From positions 186,001 to 250,000 of the forward strand of contig JACWDI010000001.1 of assembly GCA_014654265.1 (NCBI GenBank): a stretch of 64,000 bases of DNA. The letters run 5' to 3'. Position numbers and translations under genes: made by a program. Shown here in pieces: positions 56,063-64,000 of this stretch (the first letter of the stretch is position 1; every line of letters starts with the position of its first letter). This DNA is from Pelagibacterales bacterium SAG-MED11. GTDB taxonomy: Bacteria; Pseudomonadota; Alphaproteobacteria; Pelagibacterales; Pelagibacteraceae. The notes beneath the pieces were generated by a model. The model made no database searches and was not told the DNA's origin. It was given only the letters and a program-made list of their open reading frames with translations.

Positions 56063-56788
56063 ATGGTTAAAAAACGAAAAAAAAGAATAAAAGATACCCA
56101 TAAAAAAAATGGGTTGGCTAAAATAGCAAATTTAACTTCAAAATCTTTTGGAAGTGTGCTTTCAAATTATAAAAAGAATAAAGAGCTTGAGAAAATAAAA
56201 ACTATCAAGCTGCAAAAACTTGAAGAGAAAAGTCAAATCTTAAAAGAAAGAAAAGATCTTAAAATTTGGGAAGAACGATTAATCAAAGAAAGCAATAGGA
56301 TTAAACTTAATGAGGATGAATTAAGATTGAAAGAAAAGGAATACAAATTTAAAGATGAAAAACAAAAATTAGAGGCTGATCGTTTAATTAAAAAAGATGA
56401 TGATTTAATTCAGATTGCTAAAGAATTAAGAACAAAAGAAAAAGAACTAAAATCCAAAGAAGAGGAGCAGAATAGGAAAGATATTGATTTAAAAGTAAGA
56501 GAAGAAGAGCAAAAAAATCTTGAGCTTAAAGAAAAAAGAAGAAAAGAAAGAGCTCTTAAAATAATCAAAGAAGAAGAGGCAAAACAGAAAGAATTAGAGT
56601 ATATCAAAATCAGGGAATGGGAGGAAAAATTTGATCGTGAACAGAAGGCTAAGGAACATAGAGAGAATTTAAGAGAACAAAGACTTAAACAAAAAGAACT
56701 TGAAAAATTGGGAGCTTTTGAGGAAAAAGAAAATGATATGTCCTCAACTTTAGAAAAGTTTAATATAGACAAAACTAAAGAACACTAA
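56063..56788 (+). CDS. Unrecognised Lys/Glu-rich coiled-coil protein
   Basis: 241 residues, not recognised. A very basic N-terminus (MVKKRKKRIKDTHKKNG) and a short segment with SKSFGSVLSNYK are followed by a continuous, highly charged helix from about residue 38 to 225 (KEKELKSKEEEQNRKD and similar). Heptad-like spacing is visible. No signal peptide or membrane helix. The basic start could bind nucleic acid. The composition could also reflect AT-rich drift, but the long uninterrupted frame is unlikely by chance. It is followed after 24 bases by the 75-residue gene. Confidence 0.7.
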   Translation: MVKKRKKRIKDTHKKNGLAKIANLTSKSFGSVLSNYKKNKELEKIKTIKLQKLEEKSQILKERKDLKIWEERLIKESNRIKLNEDELRLKEKEYKFKDEKQKLEADRLIKKDDDLIQIAKELRTKEKELKSKEEEQNRKDIDLKVREEEQKNLELKEKRRKERALKIIKEEEAKQKELEYIKIREWEEKFDREQKAKEHRENLREQRLKQKELEKLGAFEEKENDMSSTLEKFNIDKTKEH

Positions 56789-56812
56789 AAAATTTCAAAT
56801 TAAATTTGGTAA

Positions 56813-57040
56813 ATGAATAAAGAGAATGCTGAAAAATTATGGAAAATAATTCAAGAAACAGGAGATTATTTGCAGGGTCGTTTACCAAACCACCCAAATC
56901 ATCCTAATGGAAGAAATCCATATGCTCATGTAGCAATTTGTATCAAAAATAAATTTGATTCCAGTTACAAAGATATCCCTGATAATAAATACGAAGAAAT
57001 ATTAAGATATATAGAGTTTTTAAAAAAAAACCCAAGTTAA
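56813..57040 (+). CDS. Unrecognised 75-residue protein with an NHPNHPN motif
   Basis: 75 residues. It contains LQGRLPNHPNHPNGRNPYAH, where an Asn-His-Pro-Asn-His-Pro-Asn stretch and a further His (AHVAICIK) could bind a metal. The rest is mixed helix with a KYEEILRYIEFLKKNPS tail. Cytoplasmic, balanced composition, so most likely a real gene. It shares strand and close spacing with the coiled-coil gene and ends 3 bases from the convergent amidinotransferase. Function unknown. Confidence 0.75.
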   Translation: MNKENAEKLWKIIQETGDYLQGRLPNHPNHPNGRNPYAHVAICIKNKFDSSYKDIPDNKYEEILRYIEFLKKNPS

Positions 57041-57043
57041 ATT

Positions 57044-58159
57044 TTATTGGTTAGGAAAATAGTCTTTTAATTTACCTTCTCTATGAACGTCTGCCGTACA
57101 GCAATGAAGTCCTCCACCAAAAGCATAGGCATCTCTTAAATCCACTGGAATTACTTCCATGCCAAGTTTATCTAATTGTTCAGATTGATATTTTTCACTT
57201 TTTTCTACACAAACTGTTTTTGAGTCTAAAACTAAAACATTCATTGATAGCCAAACTGATGAATAACAAAGTGGTGGAGGCTCATTATGAGCTGGTTGAG
57301 CTGCATCAACTATTTTCCAATCATTTTTTTCAAATAATTTTCTTTGTTCTTTAGGAAGTCTTCTTTGAGGATTATTTATAATTAATCCTTCTTTTATTGG
57401 TGTGAAAGTTGCGTCTATATGAATTGGATATGGATCACCTGGAAAATTTACTGCATGAACTCTATGATCTTTAAAATGACGTCTTAACCAATCAATCCCT
57501 TTTAAATTGGTAGTAAATCCATGTTGAACAATTAAATCTTTACCAAATCTAAGTACATCTGCTGCATCGAACAATGGTTCTTCTTCAGTGGTTACAAAAA
57601 ATTTATCCTCAGTCCATTTTAATCTTTTTTGAATTCCAATCTTATCAGACAAATAATCTTTTCGATAATCTGCATCAGTCAATCTTGGTTTAGGTGCAGA
57701 CTCATGTTTCATGTTGGGGTCCGAATTATAATATTCTTTTAAAAGGGGTCTATAACAAAGGTACTCAAACCATCTACACCTATAACTCATGGTTGCCTCC
57801 AATATTTCATTTCCAACAGTTAGCAAAACATCTCTTGGAGGCATGCAGCCAAACATGCTTTCAGCTTTCCAGTCAGGAGTTGAGATTTTCTGATTAAAAT
57901 TTATTGGTGAAGGTCTATCTACTTTTATACCTCGCTTAGTTAGCACACTAGAGAAATCATCAAGTAATTGATTTGCTTTATCGACAGTATCTTTAGTTCT
58001 AGGGCCAAATTGCCCTTTCATATCAGAATCTTCAGGAACTTTTGCATCTAATGCAGGTTCAGGAGCAGGTATACAAACACCATCTGCCTTACCAACTATT
58101 ACATGCTTTAAAGGATCCCACTCATTCCAACTATTTACAATTATTTTATCTATACTCAT
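57044..58159 (-). CDS. Arginine:glycine-type amidinotransferase
   Basis: 371 residues. It matches glycine amidinotransferase along its whole length: VNSWNEWDPLKHVIVGKADG, MSYRCRWFEYLCYRPLLKEY, EPLFDAADVLRFGKDL with Asp, PIHIDATFTPIKEGLI with catalytic His, WLSMNVLVLD, and Cys353 in GGGLHCCTADVHREG as nucleophile. The family moves the amidino group of arginine to an amine such as glycine (making guanidinoacetate) or an inosamine. The acceptor is not certain. The gene lies 11 bases after the EamA exporter gene on the same strand, so the pair may form one unit. Confidence 0.85.
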   Translation of the reverse strand: MSIDKIIVNSWNEWDPLKHVIVGKADGVCIPAPEPALDAKVPEDSDMKGQFGPRTKDTVDKANQLLDDFSSVLTKRGIKVDRPSPINFNQKISTPDWKAESMFGCMPPRDVLLTVGNEILEATMSYRCRWFEYLCYRPLLKEYYNSDPNMKHESAPKPRLTDADYRKDYLSDKIGIQKRLKWTEDKFFVTTEEEPLFDAADVLRFGKDLIVQHGFTTNLKGIDWLRRHFKDHRVHAVNFPGDPYPIHIDATFTPIKEGLIINNPQRRLPKEQRKLFEKNDWKIVDAAQPAHNEPPPLCYSSVWLSMNVLVLDSKTVCVEKSEKYQSEQLDKLGMEVIPVDLRDAYAFGGGLHCCTADVHREGKLKDYFPNQ

Positions 58160-58170
58160 TCTTTAAGAAA

Positions 58171-59076
58171 TTAATTAAGAGCAATATATCTCTTATTCCA
58201 TCTCATTATTAGGCTATAGTAAATAAGAGAAACAAAAAGAAAAAAACCACCTACTATTGTATTTGTTGATGGTATTTCATTAATACCAAATAATGGTAAC
58301 CATACCCAAAAAATTCCACCGATTACCTCTGTTAAAGATAATAACGTAAGCTCTGCTGCTTGTATTGCTTTTGATCCAATAGAATATAATATTAAACCCA
58401 AACATACTATTATTCCATGCAATGAAAACATTGCACTATTATAGCTAGTAGCAAAAAATGGTTGATTATTTGCTAAAATCATAATTGTAGCAATGACAAA
58501 ACAAAATAAGCCAGCTACTGCAACTGTTGTAAACTTTGGAGTTTCTTTTCGCCATCTTAGTGTCACTGAAAATATAGAAAAACCAATAGAGGATGTAAGT
58601 CCAAAAACGAAACCTATTAAAGAATTCTTTTCTGTATTTCCTACAGCCATAATTATTATTCCTACCGTAGCAATAATCATTGATATCCAAACATTAAGAG
58701 AGATTTTTTCTTTTAAAAACAAAAAAGCTAGCAGAGCTGTAAAAAATGGCATTGCAGCTAAACATAAAAGGGTAATAGCTGCAGTAGTATTAGTGATAGA
58801 ATAGATAAAAGATATCATCGCTATACCTAGACCTATTCCTCCAACAAGTCCTGACTTACCTACTTTTTTGTAATTTTTATAAAAGTTAATTCCCTCTTCA
58901 AAATATAAGTACAAATTTAATATTATAAAAATAGTTAATCCTCTACCAAATATATATTGCCATGAAACCATGTGAGGATCATTCATGTATCTGACAACCA
59001 ATGGACCAAAGGACCAAAGAATACCAGCAAATAAAACTATAGGTACAGCGATCTTTTCATTTTTCAATTCTACCAT
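58171..59076 (-). CDS. EamA/DMT-family transporter
   Basis: 301 residues with ten predicted helices and two EamA repeats. Landmarks are VLFAGILWSFGPLVVRYMND, TAAITLLCLAAMPFFTALLA and LLSLTEVIGGIFWVWLPLFG. It is upstream of and probably co-transcribed with the amidinotransferase gene, so the exported compound may be related to that enzyme's substrate or product. That link is inferred from position only. Confidence 0.82.
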   Translation of the reverse strand: MVELKNEKIAVPIVLFAGILWSFGPLVVRYMNDPHMVSWQYIFGRGLTIFIILNLYLYFEEGINFYKNYKKVGKSGLVGGIGLGIAMISFIYSITNTTAAITLLCLAAMPFFTALLAFLFLKEKISLNVWISMIIATVGIIIMAVGNTEKNSLIGFVFGLTSSIGFSIFSVTLRWRKETPKFTTVAVAGLFCFVIATIMILANNQPFFATSYNSAMFSLHGIIVCLGLILYSIGSKAIQAAELTLLSLTEVIGGIFWVWLPLFGINEIPSTNTIVGGFFLFVSLIYYSLIMRWNKRYIALN

Positions 59077-59177
59077 ATGTGGATATTTAATTCTTATTGG
59101 TTTGAACTACAACAAAAATTAGATCTTTATACAAAAATTTTATTCAAATTTAATACAATCTAAGATAATAAATTACT

Positions 59178-59579
59178 ATGGATTTAGAAATTCTTAGAAT
59201 TGCTTCAGATAATAATAACAATAAATATCTTCAGAATCATACACACCATTCAAAGTTGAAAAATCCATTATGTGGTGATGAAATGCAAATAAATCTAATT
59301 ATTAATAATGAGGAGAGAATTATTGATTTTGGTTATCAGGGTAAATGCTGTGTTTATTGTCAGGCATCTGCAAGCTTACTATCTAAGATTTCAATTAATA
59401 AAAAAAAATCAAAAATAAATGAATTGTGTGATGATGCAAAATCATTTTTTAATGGTAATAGTGATATTATTAAAAAAAAATGGAAACTTATGCAGAAAAT
59501 ATTTAAATCTAAGAATAGAGCTCGTAAAGAGTGTATTTTATTACCTTTTAAAACTGTACAGAAAATTGTATCAGACTAA
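59178..59579 (+). CDS. Divergent IscU/SufU-like iron-sulfur scaffold paralogue
   Basis: 133 residues. NPLCGDEMQINL (Cys32, Asp34), GKCCVYCQASASLL (Cys57, Cys58, Cys61) and RKECILLPFKTV (Cys119) line up with the active site of SufU, though extra cysteines are present at the middle position. The role could be another sulfur acceptor or scaffold. The canonical sufU is in the operon at 5.9-6.3 kb, so this is a second copy type. It is followed by the HPP gene after 7 bases. Confidence 0.82.
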   Translation: MDLEILRIASDNNNNKYLQNHTHHSKLKNPLCGDEMQINLIINNEERIIDFGYQGKCCVYCQASASLLSKISINKKKSKINELCDDAKSFFNGNSDIIKKKWKLMQKIFKSKNRARKECILLPFKTVQKIVSD

Positions 59580-59586
59580 TTTCTAA

Positions 59587-60051
59587 ATGAAGAATTTTAA
59601 ACAATCTTTTTTTGCTGGTTTATTTTCTGTTATCACAATAGGTGTTTTAACTATTTTAACTTATAAGACTGATTTTGGAATATTCTTAATAGCTTCTTTT
59701 GGATCATCAATGGTTTTGTTATATGGATATCCTGAAAGTCCATTCGCACAACCTAAGAATGTTTTTTTCGGTCATCTTCTTACTGCTGTTATAGGAATGT
59801 TATTTTTGTACTTTGTGCCTTTACCATTATATTTAATATTACCATTAGCAGTAGGATTTGGTGTGGGTTTAATGATATTTTTAAATGTAACTCATCCACC
59901 TGCAGGTGGAAATCCTATTATAGTAATTATGGGAAGTGTTTCTCCAGATTACTTATTAAATCCAGTTATTTCTGGTTCAATAATCATTTTGGGTTTTGGT
60001 ATAATAATCAATCGGTTTATTCTTAAAAAGTCTTATCCAAAATCAAAATAA
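59587..60051 (+). CDS. HPP-family integral membrane protein
   Basis: 154 residues with four predicted membrane helices. It has FLIASFGSSMVLLYGYPESP, GHLLTAVIG and the family's THPPAGGNPI motif, which contains the His-Pro-Pro that gave the family its name. Some members move nitrite into plastids, others are unassigned. It lies right behind the IscU-like gene; a functional link is unproven. Confidence 0.85.
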   Translation: MKNFKQSFFAGLFSVITIGVLTILTYKTDFGIFLIASFGSSMVLLYGYPESPFAQPKNVFFGHLLTAVIGMLFLYFVPLPLYLILPLAVGFGVGLMIFLNVTHPPAGGNPIIVIMGSVSPDYLLNPVISGSIIILGFGIIINRFILKKSYPKSK

Positions 60052-60127
60052 TTTGTTTGCTAGCTCCTTTAAAATAATGTTAGATGGCTCAAATAAATTA
60101 ATATTTTAAAGTAACCACGGAGAGAAA

Positions 60128-61327
60128 ATGAAAATATTGTGCGTATTATACGATGATCCTAAAGGAGGAATGCCCAAATCATATCCTATTAAGGATCTTC
60201 CAAAATTGGAAAAATATCCTGATGGTATGACGTTACCTTCACCAAAAGGTAGAGATTTTAACCCAGGAGAATTATTAGGATGTGTGTCAGGAGAGTTAGG
60301 CTTAAGAAAATTCTTAGAGAAAAACGGACATGAATTAGTAGTAACCAACAGTAAAGATGGAGACGGATGTGAGGCTGATAAGCATATTGTAGATGCTGAT
60401 ATAGTGATTTCTCAACCTTTTTTCCCATATTATTTAACAAAAGAGAGAATAGCTAAAGCTAAAAATTTAAAAATGGCTGTTACTGCAGGAATTGGCTCTG
60501 ACCATGTTGATTTACAAGCTGCAATGGATAATAAAATTGACGTTGTTGAAGTAACATTTTGTAACTCAAGATCTGTTGCTGAACACATAGTAATGATGAT
60601 TGTTTCAATGGTGAGAGATTATCATAATCAACATAGAATTGTAAATGAAGGTGGTTGGAATATTGCTGATGCTGTACAAAGATCATATGATGTTGAGGGA
60701 ATGCATATTGGAACAGTAGCTGCAGGACGTATTGGACTAGATGCTTTAAGAAAAATGAAACCATTTGATACTCATCTACACTATTTTGATAGACATAGAT
60801 TACCTGAAAGTGTTGAAAAGGAACTTAATCTAACATTTCATGAATCAGTTGAGTCAATGGTAAAAGTTTGTGATGTTGTGACTATAAATTGTCCTCTTCA
60901 CCCAGAAACTGAGAATCTTTTTGATGATGCAATGATAAGCAAAATGAAAAAAGGTGCTTACATTGTAAATACAGCTAGAGGAAAAATTTGTAATCGTGAA
61001 GCAATTGCAAAAGCATTAAAGAGTGGTCAACTAAGTGGTTATGCTGGTGATGTATGGTTTCCACAACCAGCTCCTAACGATCATGTTTGGAGAACTATGC
61101 CTAATCACGGAATGACTCCTCACACTTCAGGGACATCGCTATCAGCTCAAACTAGATATGCTGATGGTGTAAGAGAAATTTTAGAATGTTTCTTTGAAGG
61201 TAAAGAGATTAGAGATCAATATCTTATCGTAAAAGATGGTCAACTAGCTGGAATGGGTGCTCACTCATATAGTAAAGGATCTGCTACTGGTGGATCTGAA
61301 GAAGCAGCTAAATATAAGAAGAAGTAA
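60128..61327 (+). CDS. fdh: NAD-dependent formate dehydrogenase
   Basis: 399 residues, a soluble metal-free enzyme of the D-2-hydroxyacid dehydrogenase family that oxidises formate to CO2. Active-site features are QPFFPYYL, Asn in TFCNSRSVAEH, the nucleotide site GTVAAGRIG, Arg in NTARGKICNRE, and His in TPHTSGTSLSAQ with the adjacent Ser-Gly. A long N-terminus and C-terminal extension match bacterial formate dehydrogenases. A GGAG ribosome-binding site precedes the ATG. It may generate NADH from C1 compounds; a hairpin terminator follows at 61347. Confidence 0.93.
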   Translation: MKILCVLYDDPKGGMPKSYPIKDLPKLEKYPDGMTLPSPKGRDFNPGELLGCVSGELGLRKFLEKNGHELVVTNSKDGDGCEADKHIVDADIVISQPFFPYYLTKERIAKAKNLKMAVTAGIGSDHVDLQAAMDNKIDVVEVTFCNSRSVAEHIVMMIVSMVRDYHNQHRIVNEGGWNIADAVQRSYDVEGMHIGTVAAGRIGLDALRKMKPFDTHLHYFDRHRLPESVEKELNLTFHESVESMVKVCDVVTINCPLHPETENLFDDAMISKMKKGAYIVNTARGKICNREAIAKALKSGQLSGYAGDVWFPQPAPNDHVWRTMPNHGMTPHTSGTSLSAQTRYADGVREILECFFEGKEIRDQYLIVKDGQLAGMGAHSYSKGSATGGSEEAAKYKKK

Positions 61328-61346
61328 TTTATTATATATTATTAGA

Positions 61347-61376
61347 GGTATGCTACTTTAAAAAGTAGCTACCTTT
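61347..61376 (+). terminator. Probable intrinsic terminator after fdh
   Basis: GGTA, a bulged T, and GCTACTT pair with AAGTAGC and TACC around a TAAA loop, giving about 11 base pairs, then a short T run (TTTAAT). It lies about 20 bases after the fdh stop. It is the only clear hairpin terminator I found in the window. Confidence 0.7.
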
Positions 61377-61417
61377 AATATTCTAGACTCATTTAGTAAT
61401 TTTTGTATATGTATTAA

Positions 61418-61993
61418 ATGAAGTTTTTTATCATTATAATTTTTGTTTTTTTAGTAAATAATCCTTCAAAGGCTTTGGGGGAAGATAAAGCATATTTCGC
61501 TGGGGGATGCTTTTGGTGTGTAGAAGAGTCATTTGAAAAACTTAATGGAGTTATCGAAGTAACCTCAGGATATTCTGGTGGTACTACAGAGAATCCAACA
61601 TACAAAGAGGTGACTTATGGAAATACCGGTCACTTTGAAGTTGTAGAGGTCATTTATAATAAAAATATAATATCCTTTGAGGAGCTACTCAAAAACTATT
61701 GGATAAATATAGATCCATTTGATGCGTATGGTCAATTTTGTGACAAAGGTTATAGTTATAGGTCTGTTGCATTTTATCAAAATGATAAAGAAAAAAAATT
61801 AATTGAAAGAGACGTAAAGAATTTAGAAAAAAAATTTAATAAAAAAGTAGTCACATATCTCAGAGAGTTCAAAAAATTTTATAAAGCTGAAAATCGTCAT
61901 CAAAATTTTTATAAAGTATATTTTCAAAATTATTTAAGATATAAGAAGGCTTGTAAGAGAGAAGAAACTTTGAAAGAGATCTGGAATAAATAA
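61418..61993 (+). CDS. msrA: Exported peptide-methionine (S)-S-oxide reductase
   Basis: 191 residues. A short signal peptide (MKFFIIIIFVFLVNNPSKAL) precedes the MsrA domain with the catalytic GGCFWCVEESFE, VTSGYSGGTTENPTYKEVTY, and GHFEVVEVIYN. It repairs oxidised methionine, here in the periplasm. A conserved DPFDAYGQFCDKG is seen further on. The gene is followed by selO after 6 bases. Confidence 0.92.
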   Translation: MKFFIIIIFVFLVNNPSKALGEDKAYFAGGCFWCVEESFEKLNGVIEVTSGYSGGTTENPTYKEVTYGNTGHFEVVEVIYNKNIISFEELLKNYWINIDPFDAYGQFCDKGYSYRSVAFYQNDKEKKLIERDVKNLEKKFNKKVVTYLREFKKFYKAENRHQNFYKVYFQNYLRYKKACKREETLKEIWNK

Positions 61994-61999
61994 TATTTT

Positions 62000-63454
62000 A
62001 TGAATGTAAATATTAATTGGAATTTTGATAATTCTTATTCAAAATTACCTGAATCCTTCAAAGAAAATATTAAACCAGTAAAAGTAAAGAATCCTGAATT
62101 AATCATGCTTAATAAAAGTTTAGCTTCAGATCTAGATTTAGATTTTTCTAATATAAATAAGATCGAATTATCAACATTATTTGCAGGAAATGAATTGCCT
62201 GAAGATAGTAATTCAATCGCTCAAGCTTATGCAGGTCATCAATTTGGTCATTTTACAATGCTTGGAGACGGTAGAGCAGTTTTAATTGGAGAACATTTGT
62301 CTAAAAATAAAGAGAGATATGATATTCAATTTAAAGGATCAGGGAAAACTGCCTTTTCAAGAAATGGTGACGGGAGAGCTGCATTAGGCCCAATGTTAAG
62401 AGAATACTTAATAAGTGAGTCGATGCATTATTTGAACATACCAACAACAAGAAGTTTGGCTGTTGTTAAAACAGGTGAAGATGTAATTAGAGAAGCACCT
62501 CTAATGGGAGCAATACTTACCAGAGTAGCTTCAAGTCATTTAAGAGTAGGAACATTTCAATATGTTGCGGCTAGAAATAAAAAAGATGAATTAGAAATAT
62601 TATTAGATTATGTAATTAACAGACATTTTCCAAAGATTTTAAGCTCTAAAAATAAAGCTTTAGAACTTTTAAAAGTTGTTCTAGAAAAACAAGTTGATCT
62701 AGTCATTAATTGGATGAGAGTTGGTTTTATTCATGGAGTGATGAATACAGATAATATGAGTATTTCAGGTGAAACAATCGATTATGGTCCATGCGCTTTC
62801 ATGGATAATTATGATCCTAAGACAGTATTCAGCTCAATAGATAAAATGGGAAGATATGCGTATTGTAACCAACCTGTAATTACAAAATGGAATTTAGCAA
62901 GATTTGCTGAAAGTTTGATACCTTTAATTGATGAAAATCAAGATAAAGCAGTAAAAGCTGCTACTGAAATAATCAATTCTTTTGAAAATAAATATGAAGA
63001 AAAATGGCTTGATATGATGAGGGATAAATTAGGCTTATCTGGAAAAGATGAAAAAGACAAATTTTTATTCATAGACCTACTGACTTGGATGCATGACAAA
63101 AAAATGGATTATACAAATACTTTTTGTCATTTAATGGAAGATGAAATTCAAAAAAATAAAGATTATGAAGATAAAGATTTTAAAAATTGGAAATTAAGAT
63201 GGAATGAAAGATTAAAAACTAATAATAATTCCCCTGAAAAATATTTGAAATTAATGAAAAGTGTAAATCCTCTAGTTATTCCTAGAAATCATAAAGTTGA
63301 AGAAGCACTTTATGCTGCTAATCAAAATGACTTAAAACCATTTCTAAAATTATTAGAAATTTTAGATAATCCCTACAAAAAAAATAAAGTTTCTATTGAA
63401 TACCAACTTCCTTCAGCTGCAAAAGAAAAATATCAAACTTTTTGTGGTACTTAA
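62000..63454 (+). CDS. selO: Protein adenylyltransferase SelO (YdiU/UPF0061)
   Basis: 484 residues. A pseudokinase-fold enzyme that moves AMP to protein Ser/Thr/Tyr, linked to redox homeostasis. Typical blocks are AQAYAGHQFGHFTMLGDGRA, QFKGSGKTAFSRNGDGRAAL, GVMNTDNMSISGETIDYGPC, and FMDNYDPKTVFSSID. The C-terminus is CGT, so a Cys sits third from the end, at the place of the selenocysteine in the animal protein. It lies after msrA and may be co-transcribed. Confidence 0.93.
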   Translation: MNVNINWNFDNSYSKLPESFKENIKPVKVKNPELIMLNKSLASDLDLDFSNINKIELSTLFAGNELPEDSNSIAQAYAGHQFGHFTMLGDGRAVLIGEHLSKNKERYDIQFKGSGKTAFSRNGDGRAALGPMLREYLISESMHYLNIPTTRSLAVVKTGEDVIREAPLMGAILTRVASSHLRVGTFQYVAARNKKDELEILLDYVINRHFPKILSSKNKALELLKVVLEKQVDLVINWMRVGFIHGVMNTDNMSISGETIDYGPCAFMDNYDPKTVFSSIDKMGRYAYCNQPVITKWNLARFAESLIPLIDENQDKAVKAATEIINSFENKYEEKWLDMMRDKLGLSGKDEKDKFLFIDLLTWMHDKKMDYTNTFCHLMEDEIQKNKDYEDKDFKNWKLRWNERLKTNNNSPEKYLKLMKSVNPLVIPRNHKVEEALYAANQNDLKPFLKLLEILDNPYKKNKVSIEYQLPSAAKEKYQTFCGT

Positions 63455-63455
63455 T

Positions 63456-64000
63456 CTAAAGAACGTAAGGTTCTGGTCTTGCTTTTTTTCCTAAAACTCT
63501 TTCTACAGCCATATTGGATATATCAATGGATTGATATGAGCCTGTAGTGATCAGTTCAGTCAAAGCTCTGCCTATTCCTGGGGCTTGCATCAAGCCTCTG
63601 CCTGTAAAGCCAGTTGCTAAATACACATTATCAAATTTAGGATGTTTACCTACTACAGCGTTATTATCTAATCGATTACAATCATAATAACCTGCCCAAC
63701 CACCTGTAAGTTTTAATTCTTCAAAAGCAGGAATTCTTTGAGCAAGTGCAGGCCATACTAATTCCTCAAAATCATCCCAAGCTGGCTCTAAATCTTTTGC
63801 TTCAAAAACAGATTTCGGTGATCCAGCTAAATATTCTTTTCCTTCAGGCCTCCAATAAACTCCCGTAGTCAAGTCGCCAGTTAAAGGCATTTCAGGAATG
63901 TGTTTTGGGCACTTAACTCTGAAAACAGTGTGTTTTTGAGGCTCAACTGGAATATCTTCTAAGAGTTCTTTAGTCCAACATCCTGCAGCAGATATAATTG
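63456..64000 (-). CDS. FAD-dependent oxidoreductase (DAO/FOXRED1-like), C-terminal part
   Basis: The last 181 codons (with stop) of a gene that continues past the right edge. It shows ISAAGCWTKELLEDIPVEPQ, GGWAGYYDCNRLDNNAVVG, YLATGFTGRGLMQAPGIGRA, and ELITTGSYQSIDISN, the C-terminal signature of the D-amino-acid-oxidase fold, closest by memory to FOXRED1-like members. Substrates of this group include N-methylated amino acids, but none can be assigned here. The stop is one base from the selO stop. Confidence 0.85.
   Translation of the reverse strand, partial: IISAAGCWTKELLEDIPVEPQKHTVFRVKCPKHIPEMPLTGDLTTGVYWRPEGKEYLAGSPKSVFEAKDLEPAWDDFEELVWPALAQRIPAFEELKLTGGWAGYYDCNRLDNNAVVGKHPKFDNVYLATGFTGRGLMQAPGIGRALTELITTGSYQSIDISNMAVERVLGKKARPEPYVL

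Noticed and set aside
56410-56772. Ser/Phe-rich 120-codon minus-strand frame
   Set aside because: Antisense to the charged coiled-coil gene; GAA/AAA-rich codons read backwards give Ser and Phe without stops.
58493-58804. Plus-strand frame of 103 codons opposite the EamA gene
   Set aside because: The minus strand encodes a full ten-helix EamA transporter; the plus frame has no recognisable features or ribosome-binding site.

Overview
The window is a compact, very AT-rich bacterial chromosome segment. Gene content, gene order and genome compression all point to an alphaproteobacterium of the SAR11 group (Pelagibacterales, 'Candidatus Pelagibacter'-like). The indicators are the alphaproteobacterial lptFGD-surA-pdxA-rsmA order, an NDUFA12-type complex I subunit, a DUF2066 gene beside purM, a plant/alphaproteobacterial-type gshA, and lysine/isoleucine/asparagine-rich proteins. 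The species call is inference from sequence reading; no database search was run.

Layout. 1-5.2 kb: an aldehyde dehydrogenase cut by the window edge, homocysteine S-methyltransferase, an EamA exporter, a YbaK deacylase and glutamine synthetase. 5.0-11.4 kb: a complete SUF iron-sulfur operon (iscR-sufB-C-D-S-U-T-A, minus strand) with an IscR-like operator over its promoter and an unrecognised 56-residue gene after sufA. 11.5-30.5 kb: anmK, tyrS, an AsmA-like protein, prfB, a class A PBP, RNase E/G, thiS-thiG, aroQ-accB-accC, NDUFA12, a stand-alone TSCPD protein, aspS, a DnaA-like hdaA and a DUF2066 protein. 30.5-43.9 kb: purM-purN, ndk, pepA, the LPS-assembly cluster, then gmk/acpP/fabG/fabD on the minus strand. 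44-51 kb: rpsF-rpsR-rplI, dnaB, an MMPL-type permease, cvpA-purF and an HD-domain protein. 51.5-64 kb: gshA-gshB, two EamA proteins, an MFS permease, a coiled-coil protein and a small unknown protein, an arginine:glycine-type amidinotransferase, an IscU-like paralogue, an HPP protein, formate dehydrogenase, secreted MsrA, SelO and a FAD oxidoreductase cut by the right edge.

The content is mostly housekeeping: Fe-S assembly, nitrogen assimilation, fatty-acid, purine, thiamine and glutathione synthesis, envelope assembly, translation and replication, plus C1-linked dehydrogenases and exporters. I see no tRNA, rRNA, insertion sequence, prophage or CRISPR array. No stretch over 300 bases lacks a gene; the longest gap is about 140 bases, upstream of glnA. 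All eleven convergent gene pairs abut or overlap, many same-strand neighbours share ATGA or TAATG junctions, and two divergent pairs have start codons only 11 and 16 nt apart.

The most unusual items are: prfB, with a programmed +1 frameshift site and a separate one-base frame offset at an A7 run; a lysine-rich leader in frame with the aldehyde dehydrogenase; the 56-residue gene after sufA; a PhnZ-like HD protein that appears to lack PhnZ's substrate residues; the stand-alone TSCPD protein; RNase E/G without its zinc-link cysteines; and a SAR11-like coiled-coil/small-protein pair.
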